From Shinisaurus crocodilurus (lineage: Eukaryota; Chordata; Lepidosauria; Squamata; Shinisauridae), in NCBI GenBank assembly GCA_021292165.1, contig CM037880.1:179821085-179885084 (forward strand): a stretch of DNA of 64,000 nt. The letters run 5' to 3'. The notes below the pieces were generated by a model. The model had not been told where the DNA came from. It ran no database searches and was given only the letters and a program-made list of their open reading frames with translations. Positions 43,244-53,559 of this stretch are shown one piece after another; positions within the stretch are counted from its first letter, which is position 1; every line of letters begins with the position of its first letter. Made by a program: the position numbers and the translations under genes.

Positions 43244-44849
43244 ACAGCACGCATTTTCCTCACAATGAAGTCCCACACATGGAGGGTTAAAGAGAAAGAT
43301 TTTAAGATCAAAGAATGGCATTCCAAATAGATGTATCTTATTTTTTTTGTTACTGACAGCTGTTGTTGTGGCTTGGTTGGGAGTGGCCATGAGCCGTGAC
43401 GACATAAGATGCAAGTGCCAGGAGCTCTCAAACCAAGCTAATGATTGGCTGAGAAATAAGGTGCAACTGGTTAGCTATGAGAAGGGAGTGAGTCATAAAG
43501 AATTTGCTATTCCCCCCCCCCCAACCATCAGTTAGCATTCCATGTCTGCTGAGCATGCTTATTCTTCACTGGGTTGTTTTGGGGGGATCCTCCTCTTTGT
43601 TTTTTTTCTAAAGATGTTTTTGTACTTCTGAAACCTTTGCGGGTCCCACCAACCCTGTTGATATCTCCATATTGTGTGTGGGTGGTGCCATTTTTACTAC
43701 AGAAGCAATGGCACTCATGCCTGAACATCAGAAATAGTGGGAATGATCATGCAACAATATGATGTTGCTATAGATACTGCATTTTTTTAACAAAAGTATG
43801 TAAAGTATGAATGAATGTAGTGTTATCATCATCTACAAAAAATATTATGGAGCAATTAGCAAAATGTTGGCCCTTTTAATGTTCCTTCTTAGCCAGCTGC
43901 AGCTGAAACATATTTCAAGTTTATAGATCTTAAATGTTGCCATATTAATCACAAGATCATTACAGAACATTCTTGGTGCTTATGATAAATTAAATATATA
44001 GAATTGCAGATAAAGGTTACTGGTCCATAAGCTAGATGTGTAATTGGAAAGTAAGAATAATGGGATATTAGCACATTTAGTGAACAAAAAAGTTATGAGA
44101 AGCTGTAAGGATGACTTCATTGGCTGTTATAAATCAAGCAGTGCAATGATGTAACAAAGTAACTTAACCTTAAAATACTAATAAATATTTCCATTCATCT
44201 CAAAATGTGGGCCAAAGAGATTTAAAGTAGTAAGTAAATTAATACGGGTTCAGAAAAGTCTCAAGATATATAGGAAAAACATTTTAAAATATTATGGGGA
44301 AACTCTACCTAATATAAATTGTAGTTGGCAGTATATTTTAATAGTGTATTAATAGATGCTAAAAAAAGGCTTACGGTACTGAATATTTGGTTAGTGCATG
44401 TTTAAAACTATCAATTTATAATTTTAAATAAGACGAGCTGAATTTTAAACATTGATGAAAACAATGAATTGACTTTAAATTATTTGCCTACTTATAACTG
44501 AGCTTTGCTTTGAGTTATTAATCACAGATTGAAATTAAAGTAACTGCTTCCATTGCAAGTAAAGGAGGGGTGGTGGAATAGAAAGAAAGACTGACATCTT
44601 ATACTGTTCTGCAGTCTTGGGCAAATGCTTCCTTAGCTGGGCCAAAGAAGGTTATACCTAGGAATGCCACCAAATTCTACCCCATACATCATTCAGGCCA
44701 GGTCCTCATGTGCCAACTGGGCTGGAAGCATTTTTGAGGGAAAAACTGAATGCTGTTACCACGCTTGCTTGAGACGTGTGTCTCTATACACACCTTAAAC
44801 CTATTTTTCCATCCTCAGGGAATAAGCCCATACAGAATACAATTAATTG
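43244..44849. other. Unique sequence; very AT-rich 43780-44560
   Basis: A C-run at 43513-43523. The 43780-44560 block is AT-rich, without repeats or open frames, and might contain conserved regulatory DNA. Nothing firm. Confidence 0.3.
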
Positions 44850-45540
44850 GGAGAAATTAGCTCAGCGGAACCTGTTCCTGTTGTGGGCCTTGCTCGATTC
44901 TTCTGGAATAAAGTCAGTCCAGTAGAGCTGGCCAGAAACAAACACTTGTACCAAAATACACAGGAACACAGCATACGTAACTTTCGTCTACGTAGCGGAG
45001 TGCCCTTGTAAGGTATTCAGGACAGAGCAACAGAGATGAGATCAGAACTTTTCCAGGAAAGGAGCTTTAATTGAGGAAGTAAAACAAAAAGGCAATTGGT
45101 GAGTTAACTATTAAAGGCTGTTACAGAGAAGCGGGGGGGGGGGGGGGGATGAAATGTGAGACTGTGTGGCAAAGGAAACTGTGTGGTGATGCTGTACAAA
45201 CTGGAAAGCTGGCAAGAGAGGGACAGGGGAAAGAAAGAGAGAGGGGGGAGAGTTATGCCTTTCCTTCCTTACAATCTATCCATAAGCAAGTCAAAGAGGA
45301 GGAGGAATGTGGGATCTTAGTATCAGAGTGAATCCAAACAGGAGGCAGAAAGAGCAGGCTTTCCTTTGCAATAGCAAGGTTTTCTTGGGTAAGGACTGCT
45401 GGAGGAGAGGGCAGAGACCCCAAAGCTGGGAGCTCAAGGAGTCAATCAGGCTGGGTTTATCCCAGCAAGACCTCGCTGGGAATCACATTGAGTTCAGAGG
45501 TCTAAGACTGTTATAGTCTTAAGAAAAACAAAAATTAACA
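44850..45540 (-). mobile_element. Possible decayed LTR
   Basis: On the minus strand, a C-rich promoter-like tract (plus: G-run 45131-45148 and purine-rich 45225-45250) precedes AATTAAAGCTCC (about 45067) and a region resembling R/U5. The overall plan resembles the LTR at 27424. No clear TG...CA ends or target duplication, so this is a weak call. Confidence 0.3.
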
Positions 45541-46399
45541 AAAGTCTAGTAGAAGGATGAATGACTAATCTTGATGTATTTTATTGTGTTTATTTTATTC
45601 TGAAATGACCTCTGGACTAATCCAATAAATTCAATCCTGATTCTTCTTGAGAAAAGGGGCATGCTTGACTCTAGGTGGGTGTGTTACAGTACTAACTAGA
45701 AGGTCACACAAGAACTCAGAATTCTCAATAGCCAATTGATAAGTGATACTAGCCCTATTCAGGCATTTTTCTGATTTTTCAGCATTCTGGATTGCATGGA
45801 GAGCTACCACAGACACAGGAGGCTCTCCTCCTCCGAAAGTCATAAGAAGAGTGACAACAGGAAGGAAGGCCTAGCACACTCCCTCTCCTTGTGTGTTAAG
45901 TCTCCCAAGTTTAGGAACGCCTGAATTGTGTTGTCTTGATTTAACACGTGTCTAATCTTCTATGGTACGAACCACTTGCCAATAAGTTGGGAGTGGGGAG
46001 AGAAAGGCAAAACAAAAATGGTGAAGTAGATTAGAAGAACATAATTATTTGTACACCACTTTTGTCCCACTCCATTCTTTTGGAACAGAAACTTTGTGTT
46101 TTCTAATGAAGTGTATCTGCCTAATAAAATCATTATTTATTAGTGCAAAGTAAAGATCCTAGATGTCTGTGCAAATGGAGGATACAAGGGAAATGCCCTG
46201 TAAACACTGTGAATGAAAACCACACAATACATAAGAAGAAGGATCTCTTGCAGTCCAGACACAGCCCGAAGACACAAATTCTTGGAAGTATTAGAAAGGT
46301 CAGTTTCCTGAAGGATTCCCCACTATATTATTCCTTAGGATAGTACAATTGGACTTGACAGTAGAAAACCCTATGAAGATATGCTGAGAAAATGTCAGT
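45541..46399. other. No recognisable feature
   Basis: Unique AT-rich sequence. Confidence 0.4.
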
Positions 46400-46990
46400 A
46401 CTTAAGGGTCTGGCATACTATATCTTAAAATCACTGTTCAGTGATTTTATATAGCCATGACTATTAAACACTTTGTGCTGTCAGGTTCTCTTAAATTTTT
46501 TTCATTATCTATTAGCTGGTAGAAAGGTTGAATTTTACCATCGGACATGTGTTTCATCTTGGCTTGTAAAACAAAATTCTAGTCTACAGACAGCAATATA
46601 AGCTGCTTTTGTTTCATTCCTAATTGTCCTCTGGAAGTCTGATACATAAAGTCCAAGCCGCCCTTTAATTCCTGAACTGGACATTATTAAAGGCCAAATA
46701 AGCTTTGATCTATAGAAAATAATGACTCGGTAAAGGAAGGCTTTACTTCTGTTTGTCCAAATGTTGCAAGCTATAGGGAGCTATTTATTTGGCTGATAGT
46801 TGTGTCTGTGTCATAAAGAGACTCATGACCATTTGCATTTAAAAGGGATTTCACTGGTCGTACCAACTTTTTCAACAGATTATGGAACAAAGATAAAAGT
46901 CAGCTAGACTTTAAGAACATTGTTCCATGCTGAAGTCATTTAATTAGTAGCTTGTTCTTTAAGTTTGGACTAATAGAATGTTTTTTCAAG
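46400..46990. other. Candidate conserved non-coding block
   Basis: It is repeat-free with a mixed texture and includes an octamer-like ATTTGCATTTAAAA (46833), TTTAATTAGTAGC (46938) and a small hairpin (AATCACTGTTCAGTGATTT, 46430). It is non-coding. Conservation is not testable here. Confidence 0.25.
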
Positions 46991-47335
46991 CCAGGACATA
47001 CTACTAATGATGATAATGCAGATTCTTAGAGTCATTATAGAACCTAAGGATACAGGATTTCCTAAAGGAATCTCACCTTCATGCAAGAAAGTCATATGGT
47101 TGCCATCAAGTATGATGAGTGTACTTGTGCCATTTAGTCCTACAACAGCAACAGAAGAACAGTTCCTAACCATAATCAGCAATACTGCTCTAAGAGTTTT
47201 GAATTTCTTTCTTCTCAGTTTATTGCATGATATCAAATATAGGCCTGGTTTAAAAGAAATGTGTTTAGTACTATGTGAAGAAGCATGCTTGAATCTAGAG
47301 ACTGAGTGATCGCTTCCCCTCTCCTTCCAGCCCAA
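46970..47335 (-). other. 121-codon open frame, unknown
   Basis: The minus-strand frame contains AVVGLNGTSTLIILDGNH and EGEIPLGNPVSLGSI. The plus strand is also open for 100 codons (47007-47309). I recognise neither, and see no splice-site or initiation context that favours a gene. It could be a retro-copy fragment or chance in an AT-moderate region. Confidence 0.15.
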
Positions 47336-47364
47336 GAAATGAAGTCAGTTTAAGCTATGGTTTA

Positions 47365-48361
47365 CAGAGATGGGGACTCGGACTCGAAGACTCGACTCGT
47401 GAGTCGGACTGAGTCCCCCCTCTGACTCGACTCGGACTCGAGTCCCAATATTTTTAATGGGACTCGAGACTCGACTCGGGACTCGAGACCAAGGACCCTT
47501 CAACATCCCTGGGCTGTGCCAGAAGGAGTGGAGAGGAGCGTGATTGCTGGCAAAGAGCACATGGAAGCGAGGTGTGCCACTGCTCGGCCACTATGGATGG
47601 CTACCAGGAGTGCAGCCCCAACAGTGTGTCAAGATTTATTTTGATTGATGTGTTGCGTACTTGGGAGAGGCAGAAGAAGGACCTGAGATTACTCTGTGTG
47701 GCTGCTCTGATTGTGTTTTTGGTTCCAGCAAGTTCATCACCAGTGCAGCGGGTGTTCAGTGAGGGTGGAATTGTGATGAGATCTCACCGTTCCAGAATGG
47801 GGGCCAAACATTTAGAAAAAATCATGTTCCTCAAATGCAACATGGATAAGTTTTAGGAAGTACAGCAAGTTTATTTTTTAAAATCATTTTTCTAAAATGC
47901 AACCTTTCAGACATTTTGGGTTTGGCTGCCTCTGCCTGCCTGTCTGGGGTTCTCAGCCTCCTCTGCCTGCCTGGTCTCTTCTTGACCAGTTCAACAGTTG
48001 AATTGTCCAAGACAAAGGCCTCTGCCTGCCTGCTTTGGGGTTCCCTGCCTCCTCTGCCTGCCTGGTTATTTTGGGTTTTTCTGCCTGGTCTGTTCTTGCC
48101 AAAATCAGTTGCAGAGTTTTGAAATAAAAAGGCACACTTGTGCCTAGAATTTATTTAAACCACACATCTGAAGTAGCCTTATTTTGTTGGGAAAAAAACC
48201 CATTGATTTTAATAGGGACCCGTGGAGTCTGCTTTGGGAGTGACTTGTGACTCATGACTCGTGAGTCACCATTTTGGACCAAGGACTCGGACTCGAGACT
48301 CGGGCCCAAAGACTCGTGACTCGACTCGTGACTTGAGACCAAGGACTCTTCAACATCCCTG
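47365..48361 (+). mobile_element. CAGGGATG-family hAT element, copy 1, exact 8-bp TSD ATGGTTTA
   Basis: It starts CAGAGATGGGGACTCGGACT and ends CTCTTCAACATCCCTG. The flanks 47357-47364 and 48362-48369 are both ATGGTTTA. At 997 bp, both ends are packed with GACTCG hexamers. 47365-47511 is a 147-bp sub-unit with its own right terminus (CAACATCCCTG at 47501-47511). The body contains a hAT transposase remnant. It is far shorter than an autonomous hAT (typically 2.5-5 kb), so it needs transposase in trans. Confidence 0.93.
47572..47856 (+). pseudogene. hAT transposase C-terminal (dimerisation) domain remnant
   Basis: This frame of about 94 codons ends in a stop at 47854-47856. Its last 55 residues carry the hATC signature: a hydrophobic AALIVFLVPASSSPVQRVFS, then EGGIVMRSHRSRM and LEKIMFLKCNMDKF. 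That domain normally makes up the C-terminus of hAT transposases and mediates dimerisation. The N-terminal BED zinc finger and the DDE catalytic core are absent. The frame has no ATG start in context; the apparent start is a GTG. Compare the copies at 52349 and 56780. Confidence 0.88.
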
Positions 48362-48426
48362 ATGGTTTATTGTACAATCTCGGATCAGTTTGATCTTGGA
48401 AATTTTCACTGAATCATAGTTTAAAC

Positions 48427-48794
48427 CAGGGGTGGACAAAGTCCAGGGTTTGGGGAGGGTTGAATTGCCCCCCCCAGAACTCACCAGCGGCCACACCACA
48501 CCCCCGCCAAATTTGCTGCCACTGCATTTGCCACAACAGCAGGAAAAATCGCAGCACTTTTGTAGAGAAACAAGGCATGTGGGGAACACACACCTTGTTT
48601 CCAAGCAAAATTGTGCTTTGAAGAGTGCGAGCAAACAAGGCTCCGTGCATGCCTTTCCCCCCCTGCAAAATTGCTGTGAATTTTGTTGCCCTCGCAGTGG
48701 CAAATGCAGTAGCAGCAGGGGGACACAGAGCAGACCACAAAGACAGCCATGGAGGGCTATATGCTGGCCACAGGCCACATGTTGTCCTTCCCTG
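48427..48794. mobile_element. hAT MITE, TSD GTTTAAAC/GTGTAAAC
   Basis: The left end CAGGGGTGGACAA is inverted to TTGTCCTTCCCTG at the right. The flanks 48419-48426 (GTTTAAAC) and 48795-48802 (GTGTAAAC) differ at one base, as expected for an 8-bp hAT duplication with one mutation. It is 368 bp. Open frames of up to 142 codons on both strands inside it resemble no transposase. Confidence 0.82.
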
Positions 48795-49476
48795 GTGTAA
48801 ACTAACCACAGTTAGTCCTTGTTGACCCTAACAACAAACTGTGGTTAGTTTAAACTTGGAAGCAAATGCTTCTGTCTGTTCTCCATACAAAGCAGTAAAC
48901 TAGTAAAAAGATTTTTTGAAAATCTAACACTCATCAACATGTATATATATACTTTTCTTAACACATTTTCACATACATAAAATTAATGCAGAATTGTGTT
49001 ACCTGCTTTTCCAGCGATCTTCCCCAGCAGCTTATATTTTCTCATTGTCCTTCTACATCATTACCGCTGTAAATTTGCTGAGGCACATTTGATGCTCCTG
49101 TGATTTCACTAGGGCTGTGTCATGAGCCCACCATGTAGAAATCATTGCTTCTAGGCATTAAGAAAAATGATATGCGAAAGAATGTCGCTGCTGAAAGATT
49201 AATAAGGCAAGGAGGTGATGCATGGTTAGAGGAGATGGTGCCTTAGTGGCTACGAGCTGTGAGTCAAGAAGCATCTCGTTCAAAACCTGCCTCCACCATG
49301 AACTCAGGGCCAAACTAAACATTCTGCTAACTGGCTTATCTACTTTAGTGTAAATGTGTGTGGGCCCAATTCAGATCAGGACGGGTGATTTAAGCTTTCC
49401 ACTTCCAATCCCCCCTCCTGATTCACCAAAGTCCCAATCTGAATCAGGTCCACATACACTTACACTACAGTAAGGA
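48795..49476. other. Small hairpin, then unique sequence
   Basis: GTAAACTAACCACAGTT (48798) and AACTGTGGTTAGTTTAAAC (48837) form a stem around a 20-base loop. Downstream I see nothing. Confidence 0.45.
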
Positions 49477-49613
49477 AGGGCGCAATCCTATGCAGGTTTA
49501 GACAAAAAAAAAGGTCTACAACTTTTTTCTGTCTAAACCTGCATAGGATTGCGCCCTTACTTACTTTTTTAAGACTTTTTTCTGTCTAAACCTGCATAGG
49601 ATTGTGCCTTAAG
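49477..49613. mobile_element. Two overlapping family A MITE derivatives
   Basis: A deleted palindrome 49477-49558 (GGGCGCAATCCTATGCAGGT ... TGCATAGGATTGCGCCC) is directly followed by a second right arm 49573-49612 (TTTTTTCTGTCTAAACCTGC, ATAGGATTGTGCCTT). The two right arms are almost identical, so the unit was partly duplicated. Confidence 0.8.
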
Positions 49614-50025
49614 GCGATCACACATAGCTCTGTTTAGATTAAACAGAGTGACCTTCACTAAGCGGCCTTCAGCAAGCTTCTCTCACTCAGTTTTTGCCTG
49701 CCTTCTGCACTTATGGAGTGATGGTAGTGGTAGCAATACCAAGCAACATTACAGACTTGTTATAAAGATTCCTAAGATAATGGTTGCATTCACAAGGCTG
49801 GAGGACCACGAACAAGCTAGAAGCATGCTCTCGCCTTCTCTCGCCTTAATTCCTTATTTTCTGTTTGAATCAAGCCACAGTTTGCAGAGCAATCTGAGCT
49901 AGCTGTGGTTTGAGTGATACCTCCAAGCCAAGACTGCAAACTGTAGTTTGGACATGATGGCAAACTGACATCATGGAAATGGGGAAGAAGGAGTACACAC
50001 ATGGCTTTTTTTTAATGATCCTTCA
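49614..50025. other. No recognisable feature
   Basis: Unique sequence. Short inverted pieces near 49875-49945 (CCACAGTTTGCAG / CTGCAAACTGTAG) could be a decayed foldback. Confidence 0.4.
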
Positions 50026-50095
50026 AGCCAGCATCCCCCAACCCTCCAGTTGAGTCCAGCGCTTCTGGAAGGCACTAGGTTGGGGAAAGTTGCTT
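50026..50095. mobile_element. Minimal family C MITE
   Basis: CAGCATCCCCCAACCCTCCA ... AAGGCACTAGGTTGGGGAAA, GTTG: about 70 bp keeping only the two ends. Confidence 0.55.
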
Positions 50096-50102
50096 CAAAC
50101 AG

Positions 50103-50363
50103 TGGTGTGGATCATATGAATGTGGCCAAACGATGGTGTAGATCAGGGCTCTCCAACCCTAGGTCCCCAGATGTTGCTGGACTACAGCTCCCAGAATCCC
50201 TTGCCATTAGCCATGCTGACTGGGTATGCTGGGAGCTGTAGGCCAGCAACATCTGGGGACCCAAGTGTTGTCACTGGTTCTTACTTTCACTCCAACTGTC
50301 CTGAGTTGACCGGGGCGGTTTACAAAGTCCTGTCCTGGTGTAGATCATATGAATGTGGCCAAA
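50103..50363. repeat. 28-bp direct repeats flanking a 205-bp insertion
   Basis: Bases 50103-50130 and 50336-50363 are the same 28 bp with one difference (core GATCATATGAATGTGGCC). Between them lie a hAT MITE (50144-50264) and a 75-bp unit (50264-50338) that recurs at 50951-51025. Confidence 0.85.
50144..50264 (+). mobile_element. hAT MITE, right end truncated
   Basis: CAGGGCTCTCCAACCCTAGG, TCCCCAGATGTTGCTGGACT, ACAGCTCCCAG and its return CTGGGAGCTGTAGGCCAGCA, ACATCTGGGGACCCAAG form a foldback. The last ~18 bp (the mirror of CAGGGCTCTCCAACC) are missing at the junction with the 75-bp unit. Confidence 0.75.
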
Positions 50364-50950
50364 GTTTGTGAAGTGTTTTGAACAATAAAGTGTTATATAA
50401 ATCTTATTAGTATGTTTTCCTACACTAGAAATCATTTGGTTCTAACTGGCAATTGTGTATTATTACTATATGGTGTCACAAGGCCACCATATTACTTAGC
50501 GGCTGAATGTGTGGTTTGTATATCACTCGAAGTCTGCAAGACGTGTCTGTCTTTGGCAGGAAAAGATTAAAATAATAGCCCTGAAATGCTGCATAATGCT
50601 TTAATATCACACAGCCATTTATTAATGCAATAAAAAAATTGCTGACAGAAAATGGCTTTTTATTGGCAATTGTATGTCACACATTATCCAACCACCATTT
50701 CCTATTTCCTGGATACCAGACCAATGAAGTCAGTAATTCTGGCACACATCCAGCATGAATTAGGAGCAAAATACCACACAACTAGCTGTCATAAGCAAAA
50801 AAACAAAAACAAAACCCAAACAAAACCCAAACAATTAAAATGCAGTTGTCTATGAAACCATATTTAAATATACTGTAGGAAATGTAAACAGTTCCGTCCT
50901 GCAGTATAAACCCACGCGACATACCAGATAGCCTGGGAGCCTCAGAAGCT
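50364..50950. other. No recognisable feature
   Basis: Unique AT-rich sequence with an AAAC-rich tract at 50798-50830. Confidence 0.4.
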
Positions 50951-51025
50951 AGTGTTGTCACTGGTTCTTACTTTCACTCCAACTGTCCTGAGTTGACCGG
51001 GGCGGTTTACAGAGTCCTGTCCTGG
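50951..51025 (+). repeat. Second copy of the 75-bp unit from 50264
   Basis: AGTGTTGTCACTGGTTCTTA ... TGACCGGGGCGGTTTACAGA, GTCCTGTCCTGG repeats 50264-50338 with one base change. Origin unknown. Bases 51026-51195 after it show nothing. Confidence 0.9.
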
Positions 51026-51554
51026 GGAAAGCTCCAAACTCTAATACTCCTTATTCTGAAGCTGCAGCAGCTGCGGCTGTGTTCGTTTGTTTTGCCTTGG
51101 CATCCTAGGGTGCTTCCAGACAGATGGTTCCTAGTGCTACCAGTGAAAAGGCACTGCACTCTATTCAGTCTTTCCCTCCTTAACAGATTTTTTTTGTGGT
51201 AAGCAGGGATGTTGGAGAGTCCTTGGTCTCGGGTCACGAGTCGAGTCACGAGTCTTTGGACCCGAGTCTCGAGTCCGAGTCCTTGGTCCAAAATGGTGAT
51301 TCACGAGTCACGAGTCACTCCCAAAGCTGACTCCATGAGTCCCTATTAAAAGCAATGGGGTTTTCCCCCAACAAAATAAGGCTACTTCAGATGTGTGGCT
51401 TAAATAAATTCTAGGCACAAGTGTGCCTTTTTATTTCAAAACTCTGCAACTGATTTTGGCAAGAACAGACCAGGCAGACAAACCCAAAATAACCAGGCAG
51501 GCAGAGGAGGCAGGGAACCCCAAAGCAGGCAGGCAGAGGCCTTTGTCTTGGACA

Positions 51555-52199
51555 CAGGACCGGTGCAGGGCAGTTTGGCGCCCTAGGCTAAATTATATTT
51601 AGCGCCCCCCCTCTCGTGCCGTGGGGGGCCCCTCCGGAAAGCAGTCCTGCTCTGCAACCTCCCGCCGCTGCCGCCGCCGCCACCGGACCCCCCCCCCGCA
51701 CGCTGCCGCTGCCGCCCCCCACCTACCTTCCCACGCCTCCTCCGAAAAGGGACCCCCGCGCTCTGTTTTTGGCCGGGGGAAACCAGAGCAACAGGGCTGT
51801 TTAAGCCCTGTTGCCCTGGTTCCTCCCGCCAAAACAGAGCGCGGGCGGGGCTCCAGAAACAGCGCGGAGAAGGTAGGTGTCGGGGGGGAGGCGGCACGTA
51901 GCCGAAGCGAAGCGAGGCGAGGTGGGGGGAGGCGGCGCGGGGGGGAGGCGGCGCAGAGGCGAGGCGAGGTGGGGGGGAGGCGGTGCGGAGGCGAGGCAAG
52001 GTGGGGGGAAGGCGCCCAGGCTCGGCCCCACCACTACTCCGGGCGCAATCCCCCGCACTGACCTGGCTTTCTCGGTGAGGCGGGCGGGCGGGCAAGGCAG
52101 GAGCGCGCCGGCAGCGAAGAGGAGCGCAGCGTTCTGCTCCCTCTTCCGCTACGCGCCCTAGGCAACAGCCTAGTTGGCCTAGCGGTAGCGCCGGCCCTG
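51555..52199 (+). mobile_element. CAGGACCGG-family hAT MITE, exact TSD CTTGGACA, nested in copy 2
   Basis: It starts CAGGACCGGTGCAGGGCAGT and ends TAGCGCCGGCCCTG. The flanks 51547-51554 and 52200-52207 are both CTTGGACA, and removing the insert and one duplication restores the sequence of copies 1 and 3. It is 645 bp, GC- and CpG-rich, with a central hairpin at 51780-51822. The frames of up to 170 codons inside are G/C low-complexity and not protein-like. Confidence 0.95.
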
Positions 52200-52348
52200 C
52201 TTGGACAATTCAACTGTTGAACTGGTCAAGAAGAGACCAGGCAGGCAGAGGAGGCTGGGAACCCCAGACAGGCAGGCAGAGGCAGCCAAAATGTCTGAAA
52301 GGTTGCATTTTAGAAAAATGATTTTAAAAAATAAACTTGCTGTACTTC

Positions 52349-52640
52349 CTAAAACTTATCCATGTTGCATTTGAGGAACATGATTTTTTCTAAATGTTTG
52401 GCCCCCATTCTGGAACGGTGAGATCTCATCACAATTCCACCCTCACTGAACACCCGCTCCACTGGTGATGAACTTGCTGGAACCAGAAACACACTCAGAG
52501 CAGCCACACAGAGTCATCTCAGGTCCTTCTTCTGCCTCCCCCAAGTACGCAACACGTCAATCAAAATAAATCTTGACACACTGTTGGGGCTGCACTCCTG
52601 GTAGCCGTCCATAGTGGCCGAGCAGCGGCACACCTCGCTT
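52349..52640 (-). pseudogene. hAT transposase C-terminal remnant, with nonsense mutation
   Basis: Same sequence as copy 1 on the minus strand (stop at 52349-52351). The codon TTA in the LRLLCVAAL stretch is TGA here, so the frame is closed just before the hATC core. The core VPASSSPVERVFS and the C-terminal KCNMDKF are still readable. Confidence 0.85.
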
Positions 52641-52848
52641 CCATGCGCTCTTCGCCGGCAATCACGCTCCTCTCCACTCCTTCTGGCACAGCCCAGGGAT
52701 GTTGAAGAGTCCTTGGTCTTGAGTCCCGAGTCGAGTCTCGAGTCCCATTAAAAATATTGGGACTTGAGTCTGAGTCGAGTCAGAGGGGGGACTCAGTCTG
52801 ACTCACGAGTCGAGTCCCCGAGTCCGAGTCCCCATCCCTGGTGGTAAG

Positions 52849-53293
52849 AAAAAAAGATGGAAGGAGCAGTGGGAAAACACAGAAGGTTTACAAATGGAGA
52901 CCGGTGTCACTTGGACACGCTGCAAAATTCTGTGAATGAGGCAGACAGAAGATTTTACAATCAAAGCCTCATCTGGAAGCAGTCGTACACTTTGCACATC
53001 GTGCTAAAGCTGATGATGCTCTGGAAACATGGCATAAGACATGACATGACATGACATTATGATTTGTCTCTAAAGATGTATATACATTTCTGACTTCATA
53101 TATTTCACCTGCTGTTGATACAAAAAAAAAAAAAAGAATATAAGTGATCATAAATATAACATTTCACTGAAAGTCAAGCAAAGAAACTGGGGGGAAATGT
53201 ATATTCTAAAATGCAAATTGTTGAGTTGTGTTTTCCCCGCCCCCCCGGCCCACCTCACAAAAGCCTTAGTGCTGAATAGAAATGCCATGCTTG
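52849..53293. other. Unique sequence with poly-A
   Basis: Poly-A at 53121-53134 and (ACATG)n-like ACATGACATGACATGACAT at 53039-53057. No gene supported. Confidence 0.45.
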
Positions 53294-53464
53294 TCATAGA
53301 TCCATAGATCATAGAGTTGGAAGGAGCCTACAAGGCTATCAAGTCCAACCCCCTGCTGAATGCAGGAAACTAGAGGAGGGGTCTCCCATCCAAGTCATAA
53401 CCAGGCCTGACCCTGCTTGGCTTTCCACGCTCAGACAAGCTGAGCCAGCGTGAGCCACAGGCCT
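53294..53464 (-). mobile_element. 5S-rRNA-derived SINE with CR1-type tail
   Basis: On the minus strand, 53464-53381 aligns with vertebrate 5S rRNA from about position 8 to 93. It includes the internal promoter C box region (AGCAGGGTCAGGCCTGGTTA, TGACTTGGATGGGAGACC). Directly downstream, 53380-53294 is a CR1 3' end (GGGGGTTGGACTTGATAGCC, TTGTAGGCTCCTTCCAACTC, TATGATCTATGG). A 5S head with a CR1-like tail is the SINE3 plan, known from fish; 5S-derived SINEs have, as far as I recall, also been reported in lizards. It would be CR1-mobilised. Alternatively, two unrelated repeats may abut. Confidence 0.75.
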
Positions 53465-53559
53465 GTATTTTGCTATTGGTTGTCTTAGCTTCTCCATATC
53501 GGTTGAGAAAGGGAAAGATGGAGACTGAAGGCCAAAATAGAAATGACACCATTTGTGCA

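Larger units (their letters stand above)
51204..52840 (-). mobile_element. CAGGGATG-family hAT element, copy 2, exact TSD GTGGTAAG, with nested insert
   Basis: It is in reverse orientation: starts CAGGGATGTTGGAGAGTCCT and ends CCGAGTCCCCATCCCTG. The flanks 51196-51203 and 52841-52848 are both GTGGTAAG. The 147-bp sub-unit is 52694-52840. It is split by a CAGGACCGG-family element (51555-52199). Without the insert and its duplication it is 984 bp, like copies 1 and 3. Confidence 0.95.

Noticed and set aside
44850..45540. Second retroviral LTR
   Set aside because: Not accepted at more than low confidence: no TG...CA ends, target duplication or second copy in the window.
48350..48809. Overlapping 122-142 codon frames on both strands
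   Set aside because: They are contained in or run out of the 368-bp hAT MITE (48427-48794), resemble no transposase, and are open in several frames at once.
51583..52095. 170-codon minus-strand frame, the longest in the window
   Set aside because: It is Pro/Ala/Arg low complexity inside the CpG-rich MITE, with long overlapping frames on the other strand. No domain is visible.
53381..53464. Possible 5S rRNA gene
   Set aside because: It is truncated at the 5' end, diverged in the stem regions, lacks the T-run terminator, and is joined to a CR1 tail.
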